A stretch of 64,000 nt of DNA from Bin80 sp964503085 (GCA_964503085.1 CAZCYQ010000012.1:1-64000), one strand, 5' to 3'; numbered from the stretch's first letter, positions 47,152 through 57,681 are shown. The notes: generated by a model from the letters alone, not told the origin. Numbers and translations are program-made.

Positions 47152-48204
47152 ATGAATCGACGCGAATTTACACAACTTACCGCTCAGGCCGCTGGCGTGG
47201 GGCTGTTTTCAACAAACATCCTTATCAAACAGACTGAACCCGACGAGATCATTGGTCACGGTGACTTCCGTTACCGTGTACATAGGAGTTGGGGACAGCA
47301 GGATCCAAGCCTCGTGCCCGTTAATAACTGCCACGAAATGGTTCAGGACAGCGCAGGACGCCTAATCATGATTGGCGATGAAACGCGCAATAATGTATTG
47401 ATATACGACAAGTCGGGCAATATACTTGATACTTGGGGCAGTGAGTATCCTTATGGGCACGGCCTGACACTATTGAATGCTGGTGGAGAGGAATTCCTGT
47501 TCATTTGTGATAATGGTTTTGATGGAAACCCGCAAGTTGTCAAGACCACACTGGACGGACGCGTAGTTCTTAGTTTGCCCCATCCACATGAAGTCGGAGC
47601 TTACGCAGAGTCTGATGCCTATCATCCAACGGAAACCGCTATTGGACCGAATGGGGACATTTACGTAGCCGATGGCTATGGTTCGCAATGGGTTCTCCAG
47701 TTTAGTGCCGCGGGCGAGTACATTCGAAAATTTGGAGGAAGGGGGGATGAGGATCATCAGTTCCAAACAGTACACGGTGTGTGCGTAGATCTGCGTGATC
47801 CAGGTGCACCATCTCTGATATGCACGAGTCGGGCGCACAACGCCTTTAAGCGGTTTTCTCTCAATGGAGATTATCTCTCAACGATCTTTCTGCCTGGTGC
47901 GTATGTGTGCCGCGCGGTGATTCAGGGAGAGATGTTGTATTCAGGTGTGTGCTGGTCAAGGCTCCGTTATCTGAATCAGACGCCAGATTCCGGATTCGTA
48001 ACGATTCTGGACAAGAACGATCGCGTGGTTTCGAATCCTGGAGGAACCCCACCCGTCTACGAAAATGGGGTTCTCCAGCTCATGTTACAGGACGAGCCCA
48101 TTTTCAATCACTGCCACGATGTTTGCGTGGACACAGACGAAAACCTGTATGTTTGTCAGTGGAACGCAGGCAAGACTTATCCGATCAAGCTGGAGCGGAT
48201 TTAG
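47152..48204 (+). CDS. Tat-exported NHL/6-bladed beta-propeller protein
   Basis: 350 residues from the ATG at 47152 (frame open 33 nt upstream). N-terminal twin-arginine signal MNRREFTQLTAQAAGVGLF, then NHL-like repeats: 'DSAGRLIMIGDETRNNVLIYD', 'GPNGDIYVADGYGSQWVLQFS', 'DTDENLYVCQW' and similar. Periplasmic beta-propeller, possibly binding or lyase-type like peptidyl-glycine lyase relatives; no catalytic assignment. Its stop overlaps the stop of the convergent serine hydrolase (TTAG). Confidence 0.82.
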   Translation: MNRREFTQLTAQAAGVGLFSTNILIKQTEPDEIIGHGDFRYRVHRSWGQQDPSLVPVNNCHEMVQDSAGRLIMIGDETRNNVLIYDKSGNILDTWGSEYPYGHGLTLLNAGGEEFLFICDNGFDGNPQVVKTTLDGRVVLSLPHPHEVGAYAESDAYHPTETAIGPNGDIYVADGYGSQWVLQFSAAGEYIRKFGGRGDEDHQFQTVHGVCVDLRDPGAPSLICTSRAHNAFKRFSLNGDYLSTIFLPGAYVCRAVIQGEMLYSGVCWSRLRYLNQTPDSGFVTILDKNDRVVSNPGGTPPVYENGVLQLMLQDEPIFNHCHDVCVDTDENLYVCQWNAGKTYPIKLERI

Positions 48205-49805
48205 CAGCCTTTAACGAATCGTACGTGCAGACTGCGTGCGTTGTTGGCTTCAAAATGTGTCACCGTCCCTGTGGTCTTATCCGTCCCCATACGGATGACG
48301 GGCGCGAACCAGGTGTTACCCACAAAGACATGGTCAGCCGTCTTTGTTAATGTGATCTTTTTGCCACGGGGGTCACTTGCAACCAGTACAGTATCCCGCG
48401 CATTCACTGAGTAGGATATGCCAAGCTCTTCGCTTGTGTAGCATCCTTCATACATAGACAGCGTCGTGTCCTCTGATGGTGACAGGCGTGCGGCATTTAA
48501 TCCCCGTGTGGACGCATTTACGACTGAACCCGAAGAATCGCGCGTGAATGAGATAGTCAGATTGAGTGCTGGAACGCGGAGGGAGTCTACACCAATTGGT
48601 TGAACAGGTACTGGTCCGGCAGGTGGCCAGTAAGCTGAAAGTAATTCCCCTTTGAGAATTAACTGCAGAACGGATGCTTTTCCGAAGTCATAAACCCCCG
48701 TGTAGTCGCTTAATGGAGGCACATCGTCCGCAGTGACAGGAGGTGGGACTGGTAGGGACATGAATGCATCCAGGTAGTGCTCTGTGACACGCTGTGCCAT
48801 GGTGGAAGCGTTCATAATGGCCGAATTGCTAAGCACAATGGCGGTGAACTCATGGTCGGGTATTCGCAGGATTACCGTCCGAAAACCGGCCCATCCGCCC
48901 GTATGCGAGATTGTATTCAACCCCCTGTAAGTCCCTCTGACAAGCCCGAAGCCATACGGAATTTCAGACCCATCGCCTAACTGTCCCTGCGAATTCATCA
49001 TGGCATGTACCGCGGGGGATCCTATTCTCTGATCTTCAAAGTTTTGCACCCATTTCAGAAGGTCCTCGGTCGTCGTGTGCAAAGAACTTGATCCGAGGGC
49101 CATGAGGCCGTTACCAATTCGCTGAATTTCACCGAATTGCGAGGAGTAGCTGACTACGCGCCCGGGTACGATTTCTTCGTGATCGTCCTGAAAATGCGTC
49201 TGTGTCATATCAAGCGGTGCAAATATCCTTTCCTCCGTGAATGTTCGGAAGGATTGCCCGCTCAAACGCTCGATCAGCAATGCCAGGATAGTGTAGCCTG
49301 TATTGGAGTAACTATACTGAGTTCCAGGGACAAAATTCAACGTGCGCTGGTGCTTGATAAAAGTGGTGATTTCTTCCATGGAGATCACATCCTCCATGTT
49401 ACGTCCTGCCATTGCAAGCATTCCTGGCCAATCTCGAAGCCCGCTGGTATGATGAAGGAGATGCCGAATGGTGATTGTATGTCCAAAATCCGGCAACTCT
49501 GGCATATGCGTTCGGATATCGTCGTCAAGTGCAATCCTCCCTTCATCAACGAGAAGGGCAATAGCAAATGCACAGAATTGCTTTGAAACCGAAGCAACAT
49601 CGAAAACGCTGGTTGACGTGATAGGTATGCCGTGCTCTAGGTTCGCCATGCCATATCCCTCGTGATGCAGGACGGCCCCACGGTAGAGTACGGCTACTGC
49701 GGCCCCCGGACTTTCATTTGTATCCCAAGCCCGGAAAACCTTATCTACTTGGGCGTAGGCTGGTGTCTGTACAATGAGGAAAAGACAGAATAGTACACGA
49801 ATCAT
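48201..49805 (-). CDS. Beta-lactamase/PBP-like serine hydrolase 1
   Basis: 534 residues with a signal peptide (about 1-18). Class C beta-lactamase/DD-peptidase fold: SxxK motif S72-V-S-K75, YSN near residue 166 and an HTGG motif near 307. A C-terminal beta-rich extension (about 370-534) is present. Such enzymes are often D-amino-acid peptidases or esterases rather than true beta-lactamases. Its ATG overlaps the stop of the upstream paralogue (ATGA), so they are cotranscribed. Confidence 0.87.
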   Translation of the reverse strand: MIRVLFCLFLIVQTPAYAQVDKVFRAWDTNESPGAAVAVLYRGAVLHHEGYGMANLEHGIPITSTSVFDVASVSKQFCAFAIALLVDEGRIALDDDIRTHMPELPDFGHTITIRHLLHHTSGLRDWPGMLAMAGRNMEDVISMEEITTFIKHQRTLNFVPGTQYSYSNTGYTILALLIERLSGQSFRTFTEERIFAPLDMTQTHFQDDHEEIVPGRVVSYSSQFGEIQRIGNGLMALGSSSLHTTTEDLLKWVQNFEDQRIGSPAVHAMMNSQGQLGDGSEIPYGFGLVRGTYRGLNTISHTGGWAGFRTVILRIPDHEFTAIVLSNSAIMNASTMAQRVTEHYLDAFMSLPVPPPVTADDVPPLSDYTGVYDFGKASVLQLILKGELLSAYWPPAGPVPVQPIGVDSLRVPALNLTISFTRDSSGSVVNASTRGLNAARLSPSEDTTLSMYEGCYTSEELGISYSVNARDTVLVASDPRGKKITLTKTADHVFVGNTWFAPVIRMGTDKTTGTVTHFEANNARSLHVRFVKGC

Positions 49806-51124
49806 TGATTCATTTTTTTAAACCAAACCTCTTGAGTGCGCCCAGAGGATGCGCTAAAACCGGCCAAGCTGTCCCCCTCCTGTTTGAATTCAAGCGCACT
49901 CAGGTACCATGCGTTGCTGTAAAAAGAGTTCAATCCAGTTCTTGACAGTGTTGCCAATCTGCCTCGGCGAGAGTGCAATCGCAACGTATCAGCTTCCATT
50001 GTGATGTATAGTGTACTGCCAAGTTCCTCGCTGTAGTAAGTGCCCTCGTACGCATTCAGGTGTTCATCGTCAATAAATAAAGCGGCAATATTCATTGCCA
50101 TATCAGAGGGATTGAATTCTTCCAGATTACCAAGAACTACAATACCCAGATCGTATTCAGGGAAGCGACCGGCCCAGGCACGAAATCCGCGATGCGAGCC
50201 ACTGTGCCCTATGGATCGTGTGCCTCTGAATTGTCCGTGGGTGAGGCCAAAGGCGTATGTTAGAGTGTCACCGTTTGTGAGTACGCCACGGGTGTGTGCC
50301 AAGTCACGTGTTTTCTCTCCACCAATTGTGCCGTGCTGCAGCGCAGTCAGCCATTTCCCGAGGTCCAGTGCGGTTGTATACAACCCGCTTGCACCGACGC
50401 TGGAGTAATTTACCCGCTGTGCCTTATAGCCATTAGGTGCAGTGATATACCCGGATGCAACATCGGGGATCACTTTCCCATGCTCTGATCTGAAGTGGGA
50501 TTTGGTCATCCCCAAGGGCAGGAACAAGCTGTCGCGTGTCCAATCACTGAATGACTGTCCACTCACACGTTCAATGATTTCCGCCATCAGCGTATAACCG
50601 GAATTGCTGTACAGATACTCTGTTCCTGGATCAAAATTGAGCGCACGTTGACGATAGATCAGCCGCAGGATATCGTCCTTCGTAATTACATCATCCATAC
50701 GGTAACCGGCTAATGAGAGCAACCCAAATTCGTCACGCAGTCCACTCGTGTGGTGCACCAGGTGCTGTATAGTAATGGGGGGTGTGAATGCGTGTAGCTC
50801 GGGGGTGTAGTCTGTCACGGGGGCATTAAGCGAGATTTCGCCATGTGTTGCAAGAAGTGCAATACCATACGCTGTAAACTGTTTGGATACACTCGCCACC
50901 AGGAACACCGTTTCGGGGGTGATGGGGATATTATACTCGAGGTTGGCCATACCGTAGCCTTTCGCAAAGTGCACACTGTCTCCGCGCATGATCACGACAG
51001 CTGCACCGGGGACATCGGGTTTATCCATGGACGAGAACAGTGAGTCTACCTGGGTCTCCAGTGACTGACCGAGGGCAAGATGGCCGGAGGTCAGGAAGCA
51101 TAGAATCAAAATCTTACGTAACAT
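49802..51124 (-). CDS. Beta-lactamase/PBP-like serine hydrolase 2
   Basis: 440 residues with a signal peptide (about 1-19). SxxK at S78-V-S-K81, YSN in EYLYSNSGYTL and HSGSHRG as the KTG-like motif. Closely resembles the downstream paralogue over the catalytic domain (shared KGYGMANLEYNIPIT-type opening) but has a shorter C-terminal extension. The pair looks like a tandem duplication. Divergent from the PIG-L gene, 32 nt apart. Confidence 0.87.
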   Translation of the reverse strand: MLRKILILCFLTSGHLALGQSLETQVDSLFSSMDKPDVPGAAVVIMRGDSVHFAKGYGMANLEYNIPITPETVFLVASVSKQFTAYGIALLATHGEISLNAPVTDYTPELHAFTPPITIQHLVHHTSGLRDEFGLLSLAGYRMDDVITKDDILRLIYRQRALNFDPGTEYLYSNSGYTLMAEIIERVSGQSFSDWTRDSLFLPLGMTKSHFRSEHGKVIPDVASGYITAPNGYKAQRVNYSSVGASGLYTTALDLGKWLTALQHGTIGGEKTRDLAHTRGVLTNGDTLTYAFGLTHGQFRGTRSIGHSGSHRGFRAWAGRFPEYDLGIVVLGNLEEFNPSDMAMNIAALFIDDEHLNAYEGTYYSEELGSTLYITMEADTLRLHSRRGRLATLSRTGLNSFYSNAWYLSALEFKQEGDSLAGFSASSGRTQEVWFKKMNQ

Positions 51125-51156
51125 TAGGGTTGCGTGGTAAAACTAAAATTTAACTC

Positions 51157-52074
51157 ATGTCGATGAAGTCTCAATACTCAGCTCAGCGGACGCGTAACCT
51201 TCTTAGTCTGTTTCTGGGCACGATAATTTTTGCAGGTTCAGTTGCAGCACAGGATCCGCTTAGAATAATTGCCTTTGGTGGGCACCCAGATGATTGTGAG
51301 GTGCGTGCCGCCGGAGTTGCTGCTATGTGGGCCGCAATGGGGCATAAGGTAAAGTTTGTCTCGGTTACGAATGGTGATATCGGTCATTATGCTATGGCGG
51401 GAGGTCCACTAGCGCTTACCCGTAAGGCCGAGATTGAAGACTGTGGCAAGATACTGGGAATTGAGGAATCGATCATGCTTGACAATCATGATGGTGAGCT
51501 CATGCCCACATTGGAAAATCGCAAAACGATTGCGAGATTGATACGCGAATGGCAGGCCGATATTGTATTGGGGCCGCGTTCAAACGACTACCATCCAGAC
51601 CACCGGTACACGGCAATACTTGTTCAGGATGCTGCTTTCATGGTTACGGTGCCATATTTCACGCCTACCGTTCCTCGCGTAGAAAAGAATCCTGTATTCC
51701 TGTATTACCATGATCGCTTCCAGCGGCCTTATCCATTTACTCCAGATATCGTTGTAGATATTGGTCCAGTAGGGGATCAGAAGTATGCTTGTATGGCGGC
51801 ACTCAGGAGTCAGTTTTCTGACTGGAATGCGTGGCTTGCCGGCTACCACGACGAAGTGCCTGAGGAAGAAGAAGCACGGAAAGCTTGGATACGTGAGCGC
51901 TTTGAGGCTAGAGATGCGAGCGTAGCCAACAACTACCGAGACCTGCTGATAGAGTATTACGGGACTGAACGCGGGAATGCTGTGGAGTTCGCTGAAGCAT
52001 TTGAAGTTTCCGAGTACGGAAGTCAGCCAACTCGAGAACAACTAAAGGCGTTGTTTCCCTTTTTTGACGAATAG
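51157..52074 (+). CDS. PIG-L family deacetylase, secreted
   Basis: 305 residues with a signal peptide (about 1-31). PIG-L/LmbE zinc site: FGGHPDD (H43, D45, D46) and the second motif NDYHPDHR. These zinc enzymes deacetylate N-acetylglucosamine-type groups. Starts 32 nt from the divergent serine hydrolase. Substrate unknown; neighbouring exported hydrolases hint at envelope or glycoconjugate turnover. Confidence 0.88.
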   Translation: MSMKSQYSAQRTRNLLSLFLGTIIFAGSVAAQDPLRIIAFGGHPDDCEVRAAGVAAMWAAMGHKVKFVSVTNGDIGHYAMAGGPLALTRKAEIEDCGKILGIEESIMLDNHDGELMPTLENRKTIARLIREWQADIVLGPRSNDYHPDHRYTAILVQDAAFMVTVPYFTPTVPRVEKNPVFLYYHDRFQRPYPFTPDIVVDIGPVGDQKYACMAALRSQFSDWNAWLAGYHDEVPEEEEARKAWIRERFEARDASVANNYRDLLIEYYGTERGNAVEFAEAFEVSEYGSQPTREQLKALFPFFDE

Positions 52075-52457
52075 CTGCTGATGGATGCGGTCTGCACTGT
52101 GCGTGTCGATGGACAAAGCACAAGTTCCTCTGTATCGCAAATGAGGGTTGACTAAAGACTTCCGTCAGTGCGGTCGATGAAATTAGGGGGAATTAGCGTG
52201 ATAGGTACATCAATCCTGTGCAGAAGGAGACCCGCTATTTACCCGTTTTTTCTGAACTCAGTTTTGACGGAAGCCATCGGGATGAGGGTTATCCCGCTGG
52301 TTGATTTCCATGTAATCCACTCATTAGGATAAGTAACGGGTGCTTTGTTCCGTTGTATTTAGGGGATGGCAATGGTGGAGGTACTGGCTGAACAAATATG
52401 AGTTGTCGAACAGTATCGGGCTCATCACGGGGGATGATTGCTCGAGAATTCCGAGTG
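52075..52457. other. 383-nt convergent intergenic region
   Basis: Between the PIG-L gene and the convergent Tat lipoprotein. No gene or clear terminator hairpin was recognised. Confidence 0.5.
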
Positions 52458-53885
52458 CTAACGAGACGTGAACAACCGCTCCGACCTTATCGGGAGTGGC
52501 AGGGTATCGTCAATCCGGCTAAGGGGGGCGCCCTCCCATTCCAGTTTGACGTCACTCATCATTTCCCGCATACCTGGTTTTCCTTGAGCTTTCAGGAATG
52601 CATCAAGCAGCGCGGGCCCATCGGACTTTAGCAGGATCATTGCACCGTTCTGGCGCAGATACAAATCTGGGGTCACATTCCCATCACGGTCCATGGCGCC
52701 AAAGTATCCGAGTGGACCTGTAGCCTCGGCAACGGTCGCAAATAATCCAATCCACCCGCGAACAGTTTTCCGCTCGTCCGAATCTTCATCAAACAGTTTG
52801 AGGGCAATGGCGAGTGCATCAACGTTCACAACAGTTTCCTGAGTACTTTGCAAGCGCTGGCGGGCTGAGAGACGGGCCAGTCCGTTGTCTCGCAGGAATC
52901 CCCCCTTATAGGGTCCCGCTGAATAGATTCCTGGTACTCGATCAAACACAGCAGCGTCCAGATAGGAGTACAGTGCATTATACAGGCCATTGTACAGTGA
53001 TGGTGGAATGGCTTCACGCTCAAGCGTTAGCAGTGCATGAAAAAATTGAAAAGCACTGCCATTCTTGGCAAGAGGAGTCTGAATAGTATGTACGCCCGTA
53101 GTTGAAGCTTGGTGCTGGCCCATGTATTTTTGTTGTTCCGCGATCATACTGTGCCAAGAGGTTCGCCCAGCGTTGGCGTCTGGTACCTGAGATGTACCAC
53201 CGATGATGTAGGACAATACGAAGGCTACACTTGCGTAATAGCCGCCAAAAAGCAGGTCCATGTATGTGGGGCTGAGACCAAAGACAGTTGCGTCTGCATC
53301 AAACGGAAGGAACCCCTGCCCTTGTGCGAGAGCTTGATTGTAGCCGGTTTTTTGTTTCTCCAGGAAAGTCAGAGCCTTATCCGCGGTGGATGTTCCATTG
53401 AATCGCTGTGCAGCCATGGCCACACGTGCAGCCAAGACAGCATTTTCCACAATCGAATACCGGGTTGTGGCCGGTGTGGCCATACCGTCTGCGATTTTAA
53501 GGCGCGGGATCATGTTGCGGTAATTCCTCGGCGGCCGATCGGATATCTGTGCCGCGAGTATCTGTGTAAGGAGGGCATCCACTTCATCCACCCGCAGCGG
53601 CTCGTCCACCAGGTGCTGAAGGCGATAAGCTATTGCAAGGGGATCGGTTTCGGCGGAGGGTGAGCCATTTTTGATTGCCCTGATGGGCAGCTTGGTTGTA
53701 GGGTCAATGCCTTGGTTGTAGTAGCGCCTATTGAACGAGATGAATTCATCCTCGTTGATTTCCGGGCCGTCGAAAAGCGGTGCGGGTTCGTCTAATCCCA
53801 AATCTGTACAGCCAGCCGCAAGGACGCTCCCACAGACTGAGAGTTTCAGGAAATCACGTCTTGAAAAATGGCTTTTTGGTTGCAT
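52458..53885 (-). CDS. Tat-signal lipoprotein, predicted helical-barrel protein
   Basis: 475 residues from the ATG at 53885 (frame open 24 nt upstream). Twin-arginine signal FSRRDFLKLSVCGSVLAAGC, with a possible lipobox Cys. The mature protein is mainly helical with repeated Ala/Leu helices and 'GQGFLPFDADATVFGLSP', reminiscent of alpha/alpha-barrel glycan-active or chaperone-like proteins, but no family is recognised. Tat export suggests folding or cofactor binding before transport. Confidence 0.65.
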   Translation of the reverse strand: MQPKSHFSRRDFLKLSVCGSVLAAGCTDLGLDEPAPLFDGPEINEDEFISFNRRYYNQGIDPTTKLPIRAIKNGSPSAETDPLAIAYRLQHLVDEPLRVDEVDALLTQILAAQISDRPPRNYRNMIPRLKIADGMATPATTRYSIVENAVLAARVAMAAQRFNGTSTADKALTFLEKQKTGYNQALAQGQGFLPFDADATVFGLSPTYMDLLFGGYYASVAFVLSYIIGGTSQVPDANAGRTSWHSMIAEQQKYMGQHQASTTGVHTIQTPLAKNGSAFQFFHALLTLEREAIPPSLYNGLYNALYSYLDAAVFDRVPGIYSAGPYKGGFLRDNGLARLSARQRLQSTQETVVNVDALAIALKLFDEDSDERKTVRGWIGLFATVAEATGPLGYFGAMDRDGNVTPDLYLRQNGAMILLKSDGPALLDAFLKAQGKPGMREMMSDVKLEWEGAPLSRIDDTLPLPIRSERLFTSR

Positions 53886-54262
53886 TGGCCGTACGAAGCC
53901 CCAGAGCAAAAAGATCAGTCAACGAAACTTGCGATAAGCAACTCAATGACCTCTAGTTGGCTGCTGTATCTCGAATGACTAAGGTACATGCAGTCGGGAT
54001 TATAGAAGTGACAGGTGCAATGTTCATGTCCGGCGTTAAAGAGGCAATTGTCACCCATCCGAACCACTGGAAGCATCACAGGATCAAAGATAAGAGGTAC
54101 GTTACTCGAGAATATCCTCATTGCCTGTGGTCTTTGTTGGACAGGCGCGTACAATAATGATCGCAGTGAGGCCTATATTGGGCCGCAGGGGTAGTTCCGA
54201 TGAATATCACAGTCGGTGCGAGCCTCAGACCGTTAAAGTTCGGACAATCAAACTAAGAGAAC
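53886..54262. other. 377-nt divergent intergenic region
   Basis: Divergent promoter region between the Tat lipoprotein and the SDR gene. Short frames are present but none is convincing. Confidence 0.5.
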
Positions 54263-55042
54263 GTGCAGTTAAAAAATAAGGCGATAATTATCACGGGCTC
54301 AGCAGGTGGTATAGGTCGAGCCATCGCGCTTGCTTGCGTCCGGGAGGGTGCACGGGTGCTATTGGTGGATCGTAATGAGGAGGGCTTGCGTGAGACGAAC
54401 GAGATAGTGGGGCAGCACAGCAGTGTGCATGTTGATGATCTTTTAGATACCGCATCTGCGCCCCGAATTGTTAAAGCGGCTGTGGATCGTTTCGGCGTGC
54501 TTCACGGGATAGTGAACAATGCAGCGCTTTTAACAAGATCCAACATCGAAACCACCACTCCGGAGCTTCTTGCAAGGGTGTTTAATGTGAATGCCAGGGC
54601 TCCGATGCTACTGATCCAGGCAGGACTTAAGTACCTGACTGAAAATAAGGGGAGCGTCCTCAATATCGGGTCAGTCAATGCATACTGTGGAGAACTACCG
54701 CTGTTGGCTTATAGTATGTCCAAGGGTGCTTTGATGACTATGACGCGGAATTTGGGCGACAGCCTGCACGCGGAATACGGGATACGAGTGAATCAGATCA
54801 ATCCCGGTTGGGTTCTGACCGACCACGAATTCGAGATAAAGGTGGCTGACGGGTTGCCGGAAGACTGGCCGAGTCGGATAGCGCGCAATATAGCTCCCTC
54901 AGGAGGATTGATTCCCCCTGAAACCATCGCTGCAGCTGCGGTTTACTGGCTGAGTGATCATTCCTGTCCGATAAGTGGCACAGTTATGGATTTAGAGCAA
55001 TATCCTGTTATCGGGCGGAATCCTGTCAAGGAGGTAGTGTGA
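54263..55042 (+). CDS. Short-chain dehydrogenase/reductase
   Basis: 259 residues starting at GTG. Rossmann motif TGSAGGIG (11-18), NNAA (85-88), catalytic S137, Y150 and K154 (YSMSK). Classical SDR using NAD(P)(H), with PG near 185 and an Asp at the end of beta-2 (VDRN) favouring NAD(H). Substrate unknown; no adjacent pathway genes. Confidence 0.9.
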   Translation: MQLKNKAIIITGSAGGIGRAIALACVREGARVLLVDRNEEGLRETNEIVGQHSSVHVDDLLDTASAPRIVKAAVDRFGVLHGIVNNAALLTRSNIETTTPELLARVFNVNARAPMLLIQAGLKYLTENKGSVLNIGSVNAYCGELPLLAYSMSKGALMTMTRNLGDSLHAEYGIRVNQINPGWVLTDHEFEIKVADGLPEDWPSRIARNIAPSGGLIPPETIAAAAVYWLSDHSCPISGTVMDLEQYPVIGRNPVKEVV

Positions 55043-55489
55043 TTCACTATTGGTTCCCAGGACGGCCAGGGGGCGCATCCAAGTGCAGCCAAAGTGGACT
55101 TGATTGCCGTAGTGAGGATATCCTGCTAGCCCCTTCATAGCCAAGAAGGTGTGTGATTATATTGAGTCGTAGACAGGAAAAATCTCAAGTGTCGTTAGTA
55201 AGACGAACAAGTCTCCCATAATGGCATGGTAGCCACAAATACATGCATCGAAAAATCAGACAAGACTCAGGCGTGTTGATCCTCCGGTAATGTGCGGGAA
55301 AAGCAACTGTCTGGTGGGGATTTGCAATGACCTAGCCGTTAGATTCCGTTTATCTGAGGCTGATCGATCTGAATTCAATTAGTACCTCCGGATCTCGTGG
55401 CAGGCATACGTCTAGAAGCACATTTCCCGTCTTGTCCCTAAAATTCAGCTAAAGAAAGGAATGGCTCTTTTCATAAAGCGTTATGTATA
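55043..55489. other. 447-nt region upstream of the heme receptor
   Basis: No gene recognised. It leads into the palindrome at 55490 and probably carries the receptor promoter; an A/T-rich TATGTATA occurs at 55483-55490. Confidence 0.5.
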
Positions 55490-55506
55490 TTTAGACTAAA
55501 TCTAAA
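55490..55506. promoter_or_regulatory. Palindrome TTTAGA-N5-TCTAAA at the receptor start
   Basis: TTTAGACTAAATCTAAA, two 6-bp arms around CTAAA, ending 2 nt before the ATG at 55509. Resembles operators of DtxR/IdeR/MntR-type metal regulators in size and TTTAG..CTAAA symmetry. Together with the downstream heme-uptake genes this suggests iron-responsive repression; the regulator is not in the window. There is no room for a ribosome binding site, so the mRNA may be leaderless or the operator covers the start. Confidence 0.5.
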
Positions 55507-55508
55507 TA

Positions 55509-57677
55509 ATGATGCAATCTCAACACGATCGCCCCGCACTGGGACAAGTCTGGTTGGCATGCACGGCCTTGCTCTTGTACACAATGACGGCGACTGCACA
55601 GCATGCCCCGCCCGATTCCAGTCGTGTAGATTCGATCCGTACAATCCGGATGGATCCCTTGGTTGTGACAGCTACCCGATCCGAGAAAGTTCTCGAAGAC
55701 GTAGCTGTACCCACGAGTGTAATTATGGCAGAGGTTATGGAGCGTGAAGGTGCTTCACGCCTAGGTGATGTATTGGCCTATCAGATGGGAATGGCCTTGT
55801 TTGATGATCACGGCACTGGGCTGCAGGTACAGGGATTCGCATCGGATTATACCCTCATTTTACTTAACGGGGAGCCGGTGATTGGCCGTACTGCCGGCAC
55901 ACTTGACGTAGATCGAATTACTGTGAAAGGCCTGAGTCATCTGGAAATCGTGCGTGGTCCATCCTCGTCGCTCTACGGGAGTGAAGCCCTGGCTGGGGTT
56001 GTCAATTTGATTACTGCACCGCCTGCGGAAGGCATGGAAGGGGCCGCGAGCTTTCGTATTGGCTCCCACTCCACCTCGGACATGGCATTTCAAATAGAAG
56101 GTGGACGTGAGCACGCGGGAGTGCGACTAGTTATCAACCGGTACGCCTCGGATGGTTATGACTTAACCCCGGAAACCTATGGTCCGACGACTCCCTCCTT
56201 TGCCGATTGGACGGGGGATTTAAGGGGGCGCATGATCTTATCTGATCGTGTCCAGGTCAGACTGGGTGCTCGTGGGACCATCCAAAACCAGGAGAGTGCA
56301 TTTGCCTCGCAGAATAGTGAATTGATTACGAATCGCTATAACGATGAGGGTAGAAGATTTGAGTGGAGTCTCCATCCAGAAGTTGAAGTTCAGCTTAATG
56401 ATAAAATCCGACTCAACACGACGCTATACGGTACTAGCTACCAGACCGAGACCAATCATCGACGCCAAATAGACGGGTTTGTCAATTATGAAGACAAATT
56501 CGATCAGATGTACTCCAAAGCGGAGCTGCAGTTGGATATGCTTTGGGACACAAGGCATCTAACCAATCTGGGAGGTGGAGTGATTGGTGAACGGATTGGC
56601 GGAACCAGGTACGGGTCAACCGGAACTGATCCAAGCCCGGAATCAACACAGGCCTATCTTTTCGCTCAGCATGAATGGCTGGCTTCTGGTAAGCTTCATT
56701 TCAATACAAGCCTTCGTTTCGATAATCATTCCGATTATGTCGCCAGGTTTACCCCAAAATTTGCTGTATTGGTTCGCCCGTCAAGTGGAGTACGCTTGCG
56801 CGCAAGTGTTGGCAGTGGTTTCAAGGCTCCGGCCTTTCGCCAACTTTATCTAGCTTTCACAAACCCGGCGGGGGGATATTCTGTCTTTGGCTCCTTGCCA
56901 ATGAACGAAGGAATTACACGGCTGGAAGCCGAAGGGCAGATTGAACAAAGATTGTTTGATCTATCTCGGTTGGATCCCCTGAAGGCGGAAAGCTCTGTTG
57001 CATTCAATCTGGGTGGGTCCGTAGATCTATTTCCGTGGCTCACGGTTTAGGTCAACGTATTTCATAACAACGTTCGAGATCTCATTGAAACGCAGCCTGT
57101 TGCCCAGAAAACGAACGGATCATTCGTATACGGAAATTTCAATCTAGCTCAGATCTACACTCGGGGAGTTGAATTTGAAGCGAGGGTCAATCCACAGTTG
57201 GAATGGCGAAGCTCAGTAGATATCATTTTGGGGTATCAATTTCTTCAGGCCCGGGATCGCGAGGTTGTCACGGCGCTTAAAGAAGGCTCGGTATTCGGGC
57301 GTCTTCCAAATGGGCGAGATTATCGGTTGGGTCTTGGTGATTACACGGGAATGTTCGGGCGTTCACCGCATTCAGCCTCGGTCCGTGCTGCCTATATCAA
57401 CCTGGCCATTGGCCTGACAGCGAGTATTCAGGGGCGCTGGCGCAGCCGCTATGGATATCGGGATCTTGATGGCAATAACCTAGCCAATCGATCAGACGAA
57501 TTTGTCCCAGCTTATGCCGTATTTGGTGCGGCAGTAACCAAAACGGTTTCAGTTGTTCGGGCTTTTGAAGCAATTGTGCAGTTAGGCCTGGACAATGCTT
57601 TAGATCACACATATCCCACTTTGGTGCCCTCGCTTTCAGGGCGCCAAGGCTATGTATCACTCCAATTTAATTTCTAG
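55509..57677 (+). pseudogene. TonB-dependent (heme) receptor with in-frame TAG
   Basis: Signal peptide (about 1-30), plug domain with 'VTATRSEKVLEDVAVPTSV' and 'VRGPSSSLYGSEALAGVVNLIT' (about 50-165), then beta-barrel. The first frame ends at TAG 57048-57050 (513 residues), but the same frame continues without break to 57677: after the stop come 'VNVFHNNVRDLIETQPV' and strand motifs up to a C-terminal QFNF, the normal barrel end. One nonsense mutation therefore splits an otherwise intact receptor of about 722 residues. Followed 4 nt later by an HmuY-like lipoprotein, so probably HmuR-type heme uptake. Confidence 0.85.
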
Positions 57678-57681
57678 ACTA

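Noticed and set aside
55509..57677. Programmed stop-codon readthrough or amber recoding in the receptor
   Set aside because: TAG ends several other genes in the window and no recoding element was seen; mutation or sequence error is simpler.
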